Source: Sinobacterium norvegicum | Lineage (GTDB): Bacteria > Pseudomonadota > Gammaproteobacteria > Pseudomonadales > Sinobacteriaceae | NCBI RefSeq assembly: GCF_923077115.1 | Contig: NZ_CAKLPX010000004.1 | Coordinates: forward strand, 62,001 to 126,000 | Direction of reading: 5' to 3' | DNA length: 64,000 nt | Shown here: positions 46,399-55,436 of the stretch, one piece after another | How positions within the stretch are numbered: the first letter of the stretch is position 1 | Layout of the letters: every line of letters begins with the position of its first letter | Notes under the pieces: model-generated | What the model saw: only the letters and a program-made list of their open reading frames with translations | Databases searched by the model: none | What the model was told of the DNA's origin: nothing | Made by a program: the position numbers and the translations under genes

Positions 46399-47352
46399 AT
46401 GAGGCTGTTTTCGACCGCTAAATTGGCGCTTAAGACTCTGCTGACAGCGGTAAGCGTCACCGCCGTATTAACCGGCTGTGATGAACAACCAAAAGAGCCG
46501 AGGGCGGCTGCCGAACAGGCTGAACGACAAATATTGCAAGAGACCGTATCGACACCCGAGGAGCTGTTAGCCCTCTTCCAACGTCTCAGCTATACCAACG
46601 AGAGCTGGCAGCAGGGCATCCATCAGGTGCCTCGGCTGATCGCCGGCGATATTACAGAAAACTGGCAACATATTTCTAATACCATCCCCGTACAGCAGAA
46701 GAAGAATATCTTTTTCCGGCTAATGGCACCGCTGATTTTAATCTCTAACGAAAACATTATTGCCGAGCGCCAACTGATTCAAAACGGCGACCGTGACAGC
46801 GCTGAGGTCAAACAAATAGCCATACGCTATCGGGTGCTCAAATCGCTGAATGACAGCCTTGATGAGAACAGCTATGCCGAATTGCTTAGCCGTGTCGATA
46901 CCGTGCCGCCGTCATTGGCGCTGGCGCAATCCGCCGAGGAGAGTGGCTGGGGCACTTCACGTTTTGCCGCCGAGGGTAACGCCTTGTTTGGCCAATGGGA
47001 CTTCAGCGGCAAGGGTATGATTCCTGAACGTCAAAGAAAAGAGTTGGGCAACTATGGCCTCGCTCGCTTCGACTCGCCTCTGGCCTCAGTTGAGGGCTAT
47101 ATGCTTAATCTCAACACCACCGGCGCCTATCAAAACCTACGCGACCTTCGCCAACAACTCAGGGCCGACAAGCAAAAAGTCACCGGCAAGGCGCTGGCGA
47201 CAACACTGGACAAATACTCTGAGCGCGGCCAAGCCTATATCGACGGGTTGCAGCAGATGATGTCGTTTAATCGATTGGCGGCCACCGATGAAGCGTACCT
47301 GTCAGACAGCCCTGAAATCCAATTGATTACCGTGCCCGCTAACGCAAAATAG
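46399..47352 (+). CDS. Glucosaminidase-domain lipoprotein (Bax family)
   Basis: A 317-residue periplasmic protein with a signal peptide and lipobox VLTGC (Cys27). The C-terminal half has a glucosaminidase/Bax domain: SLALAQSAEESGWGTSRFAAEGNALFG, with the catalytic glutamate in AEESGWG, and a YMLNLNTTGAYQNLRDLR tail typical of peptidoglycan-cleaving family 73 enzymes. The N-terminal half is helical and unique. Its role is probably murein turnover; the lipobox points to an outer- or inner-membrane anchor. Confidence 0.9.
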   Translation: MRLFSTAKLALKTLLTAVSVTAVLTGCDEQPKEPRAAAEQAERQILQETVSTPEELLALFQRLSYTNESWQQGIHQVPRLIAGDITENWQHISNTIPVQQKKNIFFRLMAPLILISNENIIAERQLIQNGDRDSAEVKQIAIRYRVLKSLNDSLDENSYAELLSRVDTVPPSLALAQSAEESGWGTSRFAAEGNALFGQWDFSGKGMIPERQRKELGNYGLARFDSPLASVEGYMLNLNTTGAYQNLRDLRQQLRADKQKVTGKALATTLDKYSERGQAYIDGLQQMMSFNRLAATDEAYLSDSPEIQLITVPANAK

Positions 47353-47391
47353 CCCGTGAGGGCGAGACAAGACATCGCCCTCTAAAACACC

Positions 47392-48615
47392 TTAATCAAT
47401 ACTTTCCAGCACCGCCTTCACATCACCTCCGGCCGGCTTCTGGTAGATTTTGAGGTCAAACTCCGGTGCTATCGCCATAATATGATCAAATATGTCCGCC
47501 TGGATGTCCTCGTAAACGCCCCATTCCGTCGTCGTGGTAAAACAGTAAATCTCTATCGGCAACCCCTCGGAGGTAGGCGATAAATGTCGCACCAACAGTG
47601 TCATATCTTTATGAATGTCCGTGCGCTGCTTTAAATAATTATAGATATACGCACGCATAGTGCCGATGTTAGTCAGCTTGCGACGGTTAATCACGTCCTC
47701 TTCGCTGCTGGTGACAGTACTGTTTGCCAGCTGAAGTTCGGACTCTTTGTGAGCCAGATAGGGCTTTAACAATTCGACCTGCTTGAGCTTCTGTTGTCTT
47801 TGCTCGCTCAAAAAACCGATGGTTGCGGTATCGAAGTATAACGAGCGTTTGATACGACGACCTCCGGACTCGCTCATGCCCCGCCAGTTTTTAAAGGAGT
47901 CGCTGATCAATCGATAGGTCGGGATGGTACTGATGGTCTTATCCCAGTTTTGTACCCGCACCAGGTGTAATTCGACATCGACGACATCACCATCGGCACC
48001 AAAGGCCGGCATTTCAATCCAGTCTCCCACACGCACCATATCCTGGGCCGATAGCTGAATACTGGCCACCAAGGACGATATAGTGTCTTTGAATACCAAC
48101 ATCGTCACCGCCGTCATCGCGCCCAAACCACTGAGGAAAATAGTGGGCGATTGACGAAGAATAATCGACACCACCAAGATACTACCAACAACCCATACAA
48201 AGATTTGTACCAGCTGAATAAAGCCTTTGATCGGCCGCTGCTTAGCGTTGGGGCGCTGTTCGTATATGCTGTTAAACGCGTTCAACAAATAATTAACGGT
48301 CAGCACTAGAATCAAGCTCATATAGACAAAGACGGCATTACGTATCACCAGATCAAATTCCGGTGGCAGGCTGGGAATTAAATCGATGCCCCAGTAGATA
48401 ATTATCGCCGGTAATAGCTGTGCTAGGCGGTGGATAACCCGGTGATCGACAATGGCGTCATCCCAAGTTGTCTTGGTCGAACGGGCGTATTTAACAATGC
48501 CTCGCTTGAGGTACTCTTTTAAAAATATATCGGCCACCAAGGCGGCAATAATAATCGCGGCAACACTCGCAGCGTCAGGCATAAGCGGATGAATATCAGC
48601 AAGATTGCTAAACAT
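47392..48615 (-). CDS. Mechanosensitive ion channel family protein (YbdG/MscS type)
   Basis: A 407-residue MscS-family channel starting at the ATG at 48615 (MFSNLADIHPLMPDA). About five membrane helices precede the MscS core, whose pore region is FLSGLGAMTAVTMLVFKDTIS followed by the beta domain MVRVGDWIEMPAFGADGDVVDVEL. The 407-residue length fits the YbdG class (415 in E. coli). The uninterrupted reading frame runs upstream through the tRNA-Phe gene, which shows the longer start is false. Confidence 0.92.
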   Translation of the reverse strand: MFSNLADIHPLMPDAASVAAIIIAALVADIFLKEYLKRGIVKYARSTKTTWDDAIVDHRVIHRLAQLLPAIIIYWGIDLIPSLPPEFDLVIRNAVFVYMSLILVLTVNYLLNAFNSIYEQRPNAKQRPIKGFIQLVQIFVWVVGSILVVSIILRQSPTIFLSGLGAMTAVTMLVFKDTISSLVASIQLSAQDMVRVGDWIEMPAFGADGDVVDVELHLVRVQNWDKTISTIPTYRLISDSFKNWRGMSESGGRRIKRSLYFDTATIGFLSEQRQQKLKQVELLKPYLAHKESELQLANSTVTSSEEDVINRRKLTNIGTMRAYIYNYLKQRTDIHKDMTLLVRHLSPTSEGLPIEIYCFTTTTEWGVYEDIQADIFDHIMAIAPEFDLKIYQKPAGGDVKAVLESID

Positions 48616-48750
48616 TTTTATTCTACTCTCGGCAATAATCGGGGGTTGAATGACTATAGCATTGCTGGCCACAATATTGGATGCCAGCGAGAGGGGGAAT
48701 CGTAGAACCGTCGACCCGTGGGCAATCAGACCGGCATAAATAACGCGCAT

Positions 48751-48785
48751 AAAAAAAGCCGTTACCTTGCGATAACGGCTTTTTA
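48751..48785 (-). terminator. Rho-independent terminator of tRNA-Phe
   Basis: Read on the minus strand, AAAAAGCCGTTATC, GCAA loop, GGTAACGGCTTTTTTT forms a stem of about 10 bp with a U-tract just after the tRNA 3' end. Confidence 0.9.
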
Positions 48786-48789
48786 AATA

Positions 48790-48865
48790 TGGTGCCCGGA
48801 GACAGAATCGAACTGCCGACACGGGGATTTTCAATCCCCTGCTCTACCGACTGAGCTATCCGGGC
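48790..48865 (-). tRNA. tRNA-Phe (GAA)
   Basis: A 76-base gene on the minus strand beginning GCCCGGATAGCTCAGTCGGT with anticodon loop ATTGAAAAT (anticodon GAA), T-loop GTTCGATTC and encoded 3' CCA. The acceptor stem GCCCGGA/TCCGGGC pairs fully. It has its own promoter and terminator, so it is a single-gene unit. Confidence 0.98.
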
Positions 48866-48886
48866 GTTGTCTTGAAGACGGGGCGT

Positions 48887-48915
48887 ATTAAACAAGCTCA
48901 GCCCCAATGAGTCAA
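48887..48915 (-). promoter_or_regulatory. Promoter of tRNA-Phe
   Basis: Read on the minus strand: -35 TTGACT, 17-base spacer, -10 TTTAAT, followed by the GC-rich ACGCCCCG discriminator typical of stringently controlled tRNA/rRNA promoters. It lies 22 bases before the tRNA 5' end. Confidence 0.8.
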
Positions 48916-48975
48916 GCGCTGAAATAGAAATTAAAGCAATATTTTCACTATTTCTCCCAAGCCATCAATATCTGC

Positions 48976-49248
48976 TTATTTTTCAGGCGGAACGTAGCCT
49001 TCAATCTTCTCAATCTGCTCATTGCTGAGGAATTTCTCAAGCTGCTCATCGAGAAAGACCTTGGTCGACGGGTCTAAAACGTTTAGCTGCTTTTCATTAA
49101 TTAGCATGGTTTGTAAGCCCAACCATTCCATCCACGCCTTTTTTGATACCGTCTCAAAAATCTTCAACCCCTTTGGACCGGGATAAGGAGGACGAGCCAT
49201 TGCCTCTAATTCTTGCTGGTACTTACGGCAGACTACGGTATTACTCAT
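48976..49248 (-). CDS. yggX: Fe(2+)-trafficking/oxidative damage protection protein YggX
   Basis: A 90-residue protein beginning MSNTVVCRKYQQELEAMARP at the ATG at 49248 (the fuller reading frame has four extra upstream residues). The family Cys (Cys7) and the PPYPGPKGLKIFETVSKKAW block and FLSNEQIEKIEGYVPP tail are intact. It protects iron-sulfur clusters against oxidation. Just downstream of mutY (a 4Fe-4S enzyme), which is the conserved mutY-yggX pair. Confidence 0.95.
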   Translation of the reverse strand: MSNTVVCRKYQQELEAMARPPYPGPKGLKIFETVSKKAWMEWLGLQTMLINEKQLNVLDPSTKVFLDEQLEKFLSNEQIEKIEGYVPPEK

Positions 49249-49320
49249 GACTCTCTCCACAGATCGAACGAAAATTAAGCCGCCATTATAACTGAGAAGC
49301 TGAATTTAGCGACTACGGTA

Positions 49321-50400
49321 TTAGGGCAGTAACGCCAACTCTTCAAATAGCTTGGTCACCGGCGCCGGCAAACCCAGTACATCGCGCTCGGCGCTAAACC
49401 ACACCAGGGGCTGATCGGCAACTGCGTCACAATGCCCTAGCAGTCTCAAACGGCAGGGAACAAAGTCGAGGTGGTAGTGGCTAAAGGTATGACGCCGCTG
49501 CGCCATCGACTCCACCAGTTCCACCCTCAGGTTTAACCGATCGGCACAAAACGCAATAATATCATCATCGCTTTCACACTGCGGCAGCGACCACAGACTA
49601 CCCCAAATCCCCGTCGGTGGTCGTTTCTCCAGCAAGACCTCGCCGCTATCGTTTTCAATCACCAACAGCTTCGCTGTCTTTACGGGTATTTGCTGCTTCG
49701 GTTTTTTACCCGGGTATGACAACGGATCGCCGGCGCGGTTGGCCTCACAGTCATCTTTGAGCGGACAGTCCGAGCAGCGGGGTTTGGACCGAGTACAAAC
49801 TGTCGCGCCAAGATCCATCATCACCTGGGTGTAATCATGAAAGCGGTAATCGGGCGTATAATGTTCGGCAATCTGCCACAGCTGTTTATGAACCGCTGCC
49901 TTACCTGGCCAACCCTCGACCCGATGGTAACGAGCCAAAACTCTCTTCACGTTGCCATCTAAGATCGCTGCCCGCTTTCTAAAGGCGATGGAGACTATTG
50001 CGCCAGCAGTCGACCTACCAATTCCCGGCAGTGTTTCCAGCTGTTCGACCGTATCGGGGAAATCGCCAGAGAACTGTTGGACCACCTGCTTAGCAGCCTT
50101 GTGTAAGTTACGCGCACGGGCGTAATAACCCAGCCCAGCCCACAGCGATAACACCAACTCTTCCTCCGCCTCAGCCAAGGCTTGCACCGTCGGTAGCAGC
50201 TCAGTGAAACGCTGAAAATAATCGATAACCGTGGCAACCTGGGTTTGCTGCAGCATGATTTCAGACAACCAAACACGGTACGGCGTTATATTTTGCTGCC
50301 AGGGCAGCGTTTTTCTACCGTAATCATCAAACCAAGCCAGGGTACGCTGCTGAAAATATTCGGCATCGCTCAGCATATCAAGAGGGGAGTTTTGTGACAT
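49321..50400 (-). CDS. mutY: A/G-specific adenine DNA glycosylase
   Basis: A 359-residue repair enzyme that removes adenine mispaired with 8-oxoguanine. The helix-hairpin-helix LPGIGRSTAGAIVSIAF, with the catalytic-acid region AILDGNVKRVLARYH, and the iron-sulfur loop CTRSKPRCSDCPLKDDC (Cys spacing 6-2-5) are visible. A C-terminal Nudix-like 8-oxoG-recognition domain (about 230-355) follows. Length is normal. It precedes yggX on the same strand. Confidence 0.96.
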   Translation of the reverse strand: MSQNSPLDMLSDAEYFQQRTLAWFDDYGRKTLPWQQNITPYRVWLSEIMLQQTQVATVIDYFQRFTELLPTVQALAEAEEELVLSLWAGLGYYARARNLHKAAKQVVQQFSGDFPDTVEQLETLPGIGRSTAGAIVSIAFRKRAAILDGNVKRVLARYHRVEGWPGKAAVHKQLWQIAEHYTPDYRFHDYTQVMMDLGATVCTRSKPRCSDCPLKDDCEANRAGDPLSYPGKKPKQQIPVKTAKLLVIENDSGEVLLEKRPPTGIWGSLWSLPQCESDDDIIAFCADRLNLRVELVESMAQRRHTFSHYHLDFVPCRLRLLGHCDAVADQPLVWFSAERDVLGLPAPVTKLFEELALLP

Positions 50401-50504
50401 AAAACGGACAGTCTCGTTATCGTTAGGGACTAAGCCGACGCCGTTGTGGTGCGATCATTAAACGCCGATGTCAGCCTAACATCGGCGCTATTGTAGCTTG
50501 ATTA

Positions 50505-52640
50505 CTAACGTTTAAGCCATTTGTTCAGCGCGTCATTTACGGCACCTTCAGCCTTGCGCTTCACTTCCTTGGTGGCTAGATCGGTCATGATCTTGCCCAT
50601 TTGCTTCTCATCGACACCACACATGCTGGCTGGGTCATCGCTCAACTTACCGGTACAGCGCATTGGCCAATAAATATCGCGGTAGCGTTCGTTGACTCGG
50701 CAGCTGTTAACGCCTTTTCCATCATCACTGCCAGCAATCTTCAAACCAAGGCCGTAATCGACAGCCTCAGTGGCTAAATTCACCACACCATCGCCCTTGA
50801 GCATCATATTGGTAAGTCCACCACTGAGCTCAGTATTGCTGATCTTCTGACCATCGATGCGCACCTTACCGACGATGTCAGTTAATGTGGTGTGCTCAGA
50901 CCACTGCCCAGTTAAATCATCGCCGTTGATCAGGGAAATGGCCTGACAGACATTCTTCTCCAGATTGAAACCCTCGGCACGGCCTTTGCGAAGACGGAAG
51001 TTAACATTGCCCTTGGCCTGCTTTTCCAGTGCAGCGGTGGTATTGCCTCGGCTGGTGATATCCATCGTCATATTGGCATTACCAAATATCCAATCGGTTT
51101 CGGCAACAGCGACCAAGACGGGATTGACCTCCACGCCCTGCACAGTATTTTTCAGCGACAGCTTCGGGGTGTCTGTTTTGACATCGAGCGCAGCCTGAGC
51201 ATCAATCGTGCCCTGATAAGCCTTGGCCTTGAGAGAGTTTAGCTTTAGCAGCCCCTTATACGCCGTCAGCTGCAACTTGGCATCGGTCAGGGTTAGACCA
51301 CTGGCCATCAGTTTATTAAGGGCAAAGCGGAAATCAACATCGAGCCCGCGTAGCTCCTCAACGGGGAATAAAAGCTCTTCCCCAGCATTGGCCGGAGCCT
51401 TGTTGCCACCGCTGGTATCGGCTGGCGTCTCACTGGCCGACGGCGCCTCTTCATCTGCCGGGGGCAGATAGCGGTCAAGGTCCAGTTGGTCGAGTACCAG
51501 GTTGGCGGCAATGCGACCACTGCGTTTGTGGTTGACCGTGGCCAAGCCAGTCAGCTGAGATTTATCGATAGTTAAGACGATGTCGTCGATCTTTATTTGT
51601 TCACCGCGCAAAGCCAGCACCGAGCTAAAAGCTATGTTGGTCAAAGCATCGTCGGCCGCCATCGGCGGCAATGTCTGCCCCAGCTCTTTCGCCAGTTTTG
51701 CCGCGTCGAAGGCGGCTACTTTGAGGTGGCTATCGAGCTGTAGGGTCTGCGACCACTGTGAGGCAGTCAGGTCACCGGAGGCATCGATACCGTTGAGAAT
51801 AAGCTGCCAGAACTCGATGCTAACGGTTTCTGCGGCCACATCAGCGGTGACCTCTTTGAGCGCAAAGGTGGCTTCAACCTTCTGCCCTGCCAAGGCGTCG
51901 CCGTCGGCATTAACGGTGATTTTACCGTCGCCGATACTGACATTGTTATTATTCGCCACCGCTAAATTAGCCGCCAATTTTAACTGGGTAGTAAGCTGTG
52001 GCTCTGAGACTGAAAGAGACAGGCCTGTTTCAATAGGAAAACTATTGCCCTGCAAGTTAACGCCGCTGGCCTTGAGGAAAAAACCTGTCAACGCCGTCTC
52101 GGTACCCGCCTGCTGATCACGGTAGAGAATATCCGTGTCAGTAATATCGATAACATCGACATTAATAGCCATCGATGACTCGTCACCTGCCGGCTCCGCC
52201 TCGGTGCTCGGGGTGTTACCAGCACCCGGTTCTGCCGCCGGGCTATCGCTCGCCGCCATCACCTTCTCCCAGTTGCCAACCCCCTTCTTATCCAACACCA
52301 GGGCTAATTTCAGGCCGGCCAAGCTGGCCTCTTCTATCTCAATGCTGCCAGAGAGCAGCGGCATGACGGCCACACCTAAGCGCAAGGAATCCAGCGCCGC
52401 CAGGGGGTTCTCATCACCGGGTAATTGATAGCTGAGCTGACCCAGTTCAAGCTGCAGCTTTGGAAATATATGCAGCTGCAACGCGCCGTCGATCGTCAAG
52501 CTACCGTTGGTTTGCTGCTCAACAATCTTAGTGATTTCTGTCTTTAACCTCTGCTCATCGATCACAACGGTTAACAACACCCAAATGGCGATAAAAACAA
52601 CAGCAACAAACCCTGTCGCAATCATTAACAAGCGCTTCAT
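50505..52640 (-). CDS. asmA: AsmA family protein
   Basis: A 711-residue envelope protein with a single N-terminal membrane anchor (MIATGFVAVVFIAIWVLLTVV) and a large periplasmic domain with repeated beta segments. The N-terminal block (EITKIVEQQTNGSLTIDGAL, FPKLQLELGQLSY) and the C-terminal AsmA domain (GNVNFRLRKGRAEGFNLEKNV, AVDYGLGLKIAGSD) are typical of AsmA-like lipid-transport proteins. The Ala/Pro-rich linkers near 140 and 405 are low complexity. The order asmA-mutY-yggX is conserved in Pseudomonas. Function: outer-membrane lipid homeostasis, inferred. Confidence 0.93.
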   Translation of the reverse strand: MKRLLMIATGFVAVVFIAIWVLLTVVIDEQRLKTEITKIVEQQTNGSLTIDGALQLHIFPKLQLELGQLSYQLPGDENPLAALDSLRLGVAVMPLLSGSIEIEEASLAGLKLALVLDKKGVGNWEKVMAASDSPAAEPGAGNTPSTEAEPAGDESSMAINVDVIDITDTDILYRDQQAGTETALTGFFLKASGVNLQGNSFPIETGLSLSVSEPQLTTQLKLAANLAVANNNNVSIGDGKITVNADGDALAGQKVEATFALKEVTADVAAETVSIEFWQLILNGIDASGDLTASQWSQTLQLDSHLKVAAFDAAKLAKELGQTLPPMAADDALTNIAFSSVLALRGEQIKIDDIVLTIDKSQLTGLATVNHKRSGRIAANLVLDQLDLDRYLPPADEEAPSASETPADTSGGNKAPANAGEELLFPVEELRGLDVDFRFALNKLMASGLTLTDAKLQLTAYKGLLKLNSLKAKAYQGTIDAQAALDVKTDTPKLSLKNTVQGVEVNPVLVAVAETDWIFGNANMTMDITSRGNTTAALEKQAKGNVNFRLRKGRAEGFNLEKNVCQAISLINGDDLTGQWSEHTTLTDIVGKVRIDGQKISNTELSGGLTNMMLKGDGVVNLATEAVDYGLGLKIAGSDDGKGVNSCRVNERYRDIYWPMRCTGKLSDDPASMCGVDEKQMGKIMTDLATKEVKRKAEGAVNDALNKWLKR

Positions 52641-52742
52641 GACGCCTCCCTAGCAAGTAAAAATAATTCCAATAACTCGTGCTCATAGCATAGTCTGTTA
52701 TGGCAACCTATATTAGCGCCTGAATTAGCCGCGTGTTTAGCA

Positions 52743-52748
52743 TATAAT
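52743..52748 (+). promoter_or_regulatory. Candidate -10 element of hisB
   Basis: TATAAT in TAGCATATAATGGTTG, 87 bases before the hisB ATG and in the gap from divergent asmA. The -35 at a 16-base spacing is only TGAATT. Confidence 0.4.
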
Positions 52749-52834
52749 GGTTGTTTTTGATGGGTTTGGGTATCCTAATAACGCCTAAATTACTGAAAAT
52801 TATCGTTGGATTATATAAACGGAGCAGATACACC

Positions 52835-53428
52835 ATGGCCGATCGCCAAGCCAGTGTTACTCGTAACACCTCAGAAACTCAAATTACTGTTGCCCTCAAC
52901 CTCGATGGCACAGGCAAAGCCGAATTCGATACTGGCGTGCCGTTTCTTGAGCATATGATGGACCAAATTGCCCGTCACGGCATGATTGACCTTAACATCA
53001 AGGCCGTTGGCGACAACCATATTGATGATCACCACACCGTGGAAGATATCGGTATTACCCTTGGTCAAGCCGTCGCAAAGGCTGTTGGCGATAAAAAAGG
53101 TATTACCCGCTATGGTCACGCCTATGTGCCACTGGATGAGGCACTGTCTCGCGTTGTCATCGATTTTTCCGGCCGCCCTGGGTTGACCCATAAGTGTGAT
53201 TATACCCGTGGCAGTATTGGCAAGCTCGATACCCAGCTGTTCGATGAGTTTTTCCATGGCTTTGTTAATCATGCCGGCGTCACTCTGCATATCGACAATA
53301 TCCGAGGTAAGAACGCTCACCACCAGGCTGAGACTATCTTCAAGGCCTTTGGCCGTGCACTGCGCATGGCTTTAACTGCCGACGAGCGCATGGCGGGCAT
53401 TATGCCGTCAACCAAGGGCTGTCTATAA
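52835..53428 (+). CDS. hisB: Imidazoleglycerol-phosphate dehydratase
   Basis: A 197-residue HisB, the monofunctional form without the histidinol-phosphatase domain of enterics. The motifs [31 protein letters not shown] (Mn ligands), and the second half [15 protein letters not shown] with [19 protein letters not shown] are present. The ATG at 52835 gives [15 protein letters not shown]; an upstream extension of 28 codons lacks the family pattern. hisH follows after 62 bases. Confidence 0.97.
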   Translation: MADRQASVTRNTSETQITVALNLDGTGKAEFDTGVPFLEHMMDQIARHGMIDLNIKAVGDNHIDDHHTVEDIGITLGQAVAKAVGDKKGITRYGHAYVPLDEALSRVVIDFSGRPGLTHKCDYTRGSIGKLDTQLFDEFFHGFVNHAGVTLHIDNIRGKNAHHQAETIFKAFGRALRMALTADERMAGIMPSTKGCL

Positions 53429-53490
53429 GCTTGCATGCCCCTCTGCCTAACCGGCAGAGGGCAGTATTTATTTTTTGAGGTATTGCAGCG

Positions 53491-54153
53491 ATGTCATCTG
53501 CATCACAACCGCAGACTATTGCGGTTATCGATTACGGTATGGGGAATCTTCACTCCGCCGCCAAAGCTATTGAACACGTCAGCGATGGTGCCAATGTCAT
53601 CATCACTGGCGACCCCGAGCTTATTGCTCAGGCCGATCGGGTCGTTTTCCCCGGCGTCGGTGCCATCCGCGACTGTATGGCAGAAATCCTAGGTCGCGGT
53701 GTCGACAAAGTGGTTCATCAGGCCATCGATGCTGGCAAGCCAGTCTTGGCAATCTGTGTTGGCATGCAGGCGCTGCTCAACAGCAGCGAAGAAAACAACG
53801 GCGTTGATGGACTCGGCATCCTATCCGGAGATGTACGCTATTTCGGCGAAAATCACCGGGATAGCGCCGGAGAAAAGCTCAAAGTTCCTCATATGGGCTG
53901 GAACCGTGTCAGCCAAGTAGCACACCCCTTGTGGGCAGGCATTGAAGACAACAGCTATTTCTACTTTGTCCACAGCTACTATGTGGACCACGCCGTGCCG
54001 GAGCAAATTGCCGGCAGCAGCCACTATGGTTTCGACTTTACCGTCGCCCTCAGCGCCGGTAATCTATTCGCCGTCCAGTTTCACCCAGAAAAAAGCGCCG
54101 ATGCGGGTTTACAATTACTGCGCAATTTCTGCCAGTGGCAGCCCGCCCCGTAA
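53491..54153 (+). CDS. hisH: Imidazole glycerol phosphate synthase, glutaminase subunit
   Basis: A 220-residue class I amidotransferase that supplies ammonia to HisF. The nucleophile is in [11 protein letters not shown] (Cys88); the C-terminal catalytic pair is [10 protein letters not shown] (His and Glu), and [13 protein letters not shown] is the glycine loop. It lies 62 bases after hisB, as in Pseudomonas. The usual hisA and hisF do not follow; hisF is at 42.6 kb. Confidence 0.97.
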   Translation: MSSASQPQTIAVIDYGMGNLHSAAKAIEHVSDGANVIITGDPELIAQADRVVFPGVGAIRDCMAEILGRGVDKVVHQAIDAGKPVLAICVGMQALLNSSEENNGVDGLGILSGDVRYFGENHRDSAGEKLKVPHMGWNRVSQVAHPLWAGIEDNSYFYFVHSYYVDHAVPEQIAGSSHYGFDFTVALSAGNLFAVQFHPEKSADAGLQLLRNFCQWQPAP

Positions 54154-54291
54154 TATCGACGTCGGATGCAGACCAGCGAGTACTGGGTTGGTTCAATAGC
54201 GCCAACCCAGCCTTGCAAAATACTCCACCGCCCCCATCTTGCTATTATCACCGGCAACAGCCGTCTATTTTTTGATCAAATTTGGTGTAGT

Positions 54292-55155
54292 ATGAGCGAT
54301 TTCTCCCAACGTTTTATTTTTCAAGATACCGATATCCGTGGCGAAGTCGTCAGCGTCGAAGACAGTTACCGTCAAATTTTAGCCAATCACAGCTACCCTG
54401 CGGTGGTTGAATCGCTACTAGGTGAATTTATCAGTGCCGCCGTCTTACTCGGCTCGACCATTAAATTTGATGGCTCGCTGTCGATGCAGGTCAAGTCTGA
54501 GGGCGAGATCCCATTACTTATGGTTGAGATAACCCACGATGGTGACGTTCGCGCCATCGCCAGAAACTGCAGCGAAGCGGTCAGCGATGACTTCCAAGTA
54601 CTGCTTGCCAACGGCACTTTAGCAATCACTATAGAACCTAAAAACGGTCAACGGTATCAAGGTATCGTGCCGCTCGAAGGTGAAAACCTGAGCGCCTGTT
54701 TAGTGCACTATTTTGCCCAGTCTGAACAACTAAAAACCTCGATCCACCTCGCCGCCAATGGCCAGCGCAGTTGCGGCGTGCTAATTCAACAACTGCCGGT
54801 CGATAAGACACCCGATGCTGACGAGCGCGAGCAACAATGGCAGCATATTTTAACCCTGATCGACACAGTTAAACGCAGTGAATTACTCGAACTCGACAGC
54901 AATGAAATGCTGTACCGCTTGTTCCACGAAGAAAACACCCAGCTGTTCACCCCAGCGCCCATTCAGTTTAACTGCAGCTGCTCGATTGAACGGGTAAAGA
55001 ATGCCGTTGCCACCATCGGCGAGGAAGAGGCCAGAAGCGTATTAGCAGAAAGCGGTGTGATTGAAATGAACTGTGATTTTTGCAATACAAACTACCAGCT
55101 TGGCTGCGCTGACGTCGATGACGTATTCACAAAAAACGACCCTACAATACATTAA
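54292..55155 (+). CDS. hslO: Redox-regulated chaperone Hsp33
   Basis: A 287-residue chaperone activated by disulfide formation. The ATG at 54292 gives MSDFSQRFIFQDTDIRGEVV. The N-terminal substrate-binding domain is followed by the zinc-binding redox switch with CSCSIERVKNAV and CDFCNTNYQ: the four cysteines in the conserved CxCxxx...CxxC pattern. A 42-codon in-frame extension upstream overlaps noncoding sequence and is rejected. pckA follows 282 bases downstream, as in E. coli and Pseudomonas. Confidence 0.95.
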   Translation: MSDFSQRFIFQDTDIRGEVVSVEDSYRQILANHSYPAVVESLLGEFISAAVLLGSTIKFDGSLSMQVKSEGEIPLLMVEITHDGDVRAIARNCSEAVSDDFQVLLANGTLAITIEPKNGQRYQGIVPLEGENLSACLVHYFAQSEQLKTSIHLAANGQRSCGVLIQQLPVDKTPDADEREQQWQHILTLIDTVKRSELLELDSNEMLYRLFHEENTQLFTPAPIQFNCSCSIERVKNAVATIGEEEARSVLAESGVIEMNCDFCNTNYQLGCADVDDVFTKNDPTIH

Positions 55156-55229
55156 AAAACAACGAGTTGAGAATTATATCGGCAGCTGATATCAACCTCG
55201 CTATCGCTGCCAACACCTCTCTCTGTCAT

Positions 55230-55252
55230 TTAACTGAGCACCTCTCAGTTAA
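55230..55252. repeat. Inverted repeat between hslO and pckA
   Basis: TTAACTGAG and CTCAGTTAA form a perfect 9-base inverted repeat with a 5-base loop (CACCT). No T-run follows, so it is not a standard terminator. It could be an operator of pckA or a factor-dependent terminator of hslO; nothing else supports either. Confidence 0.55.
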
Positions 55253-55436
55253 CCCATAGCGATTAAATTTGTCCTGAAAATAGCGAATATCACCGCTGTA
55301 ATTGAGTTTTTTTTAGCCTTTAGCGTTATTTTTTGGCATAATCAGCGCCCTTAAAAAATTTGCTCGCGGCGGCTTTATGCAAAGCCTTCGAAATCCGCGG
55401 CCATCGGCCTTACTGCTTGATAGGAATTCATTTCCC

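Noticed and set aside
48616-48834. Extended N-terminus of the MscS-type channel gene
   Set aside because: The frame stays open through the tRNA-Phe gene and its terminator; the true start is the ATG at 48615, giving a normal MscS N-terminus.
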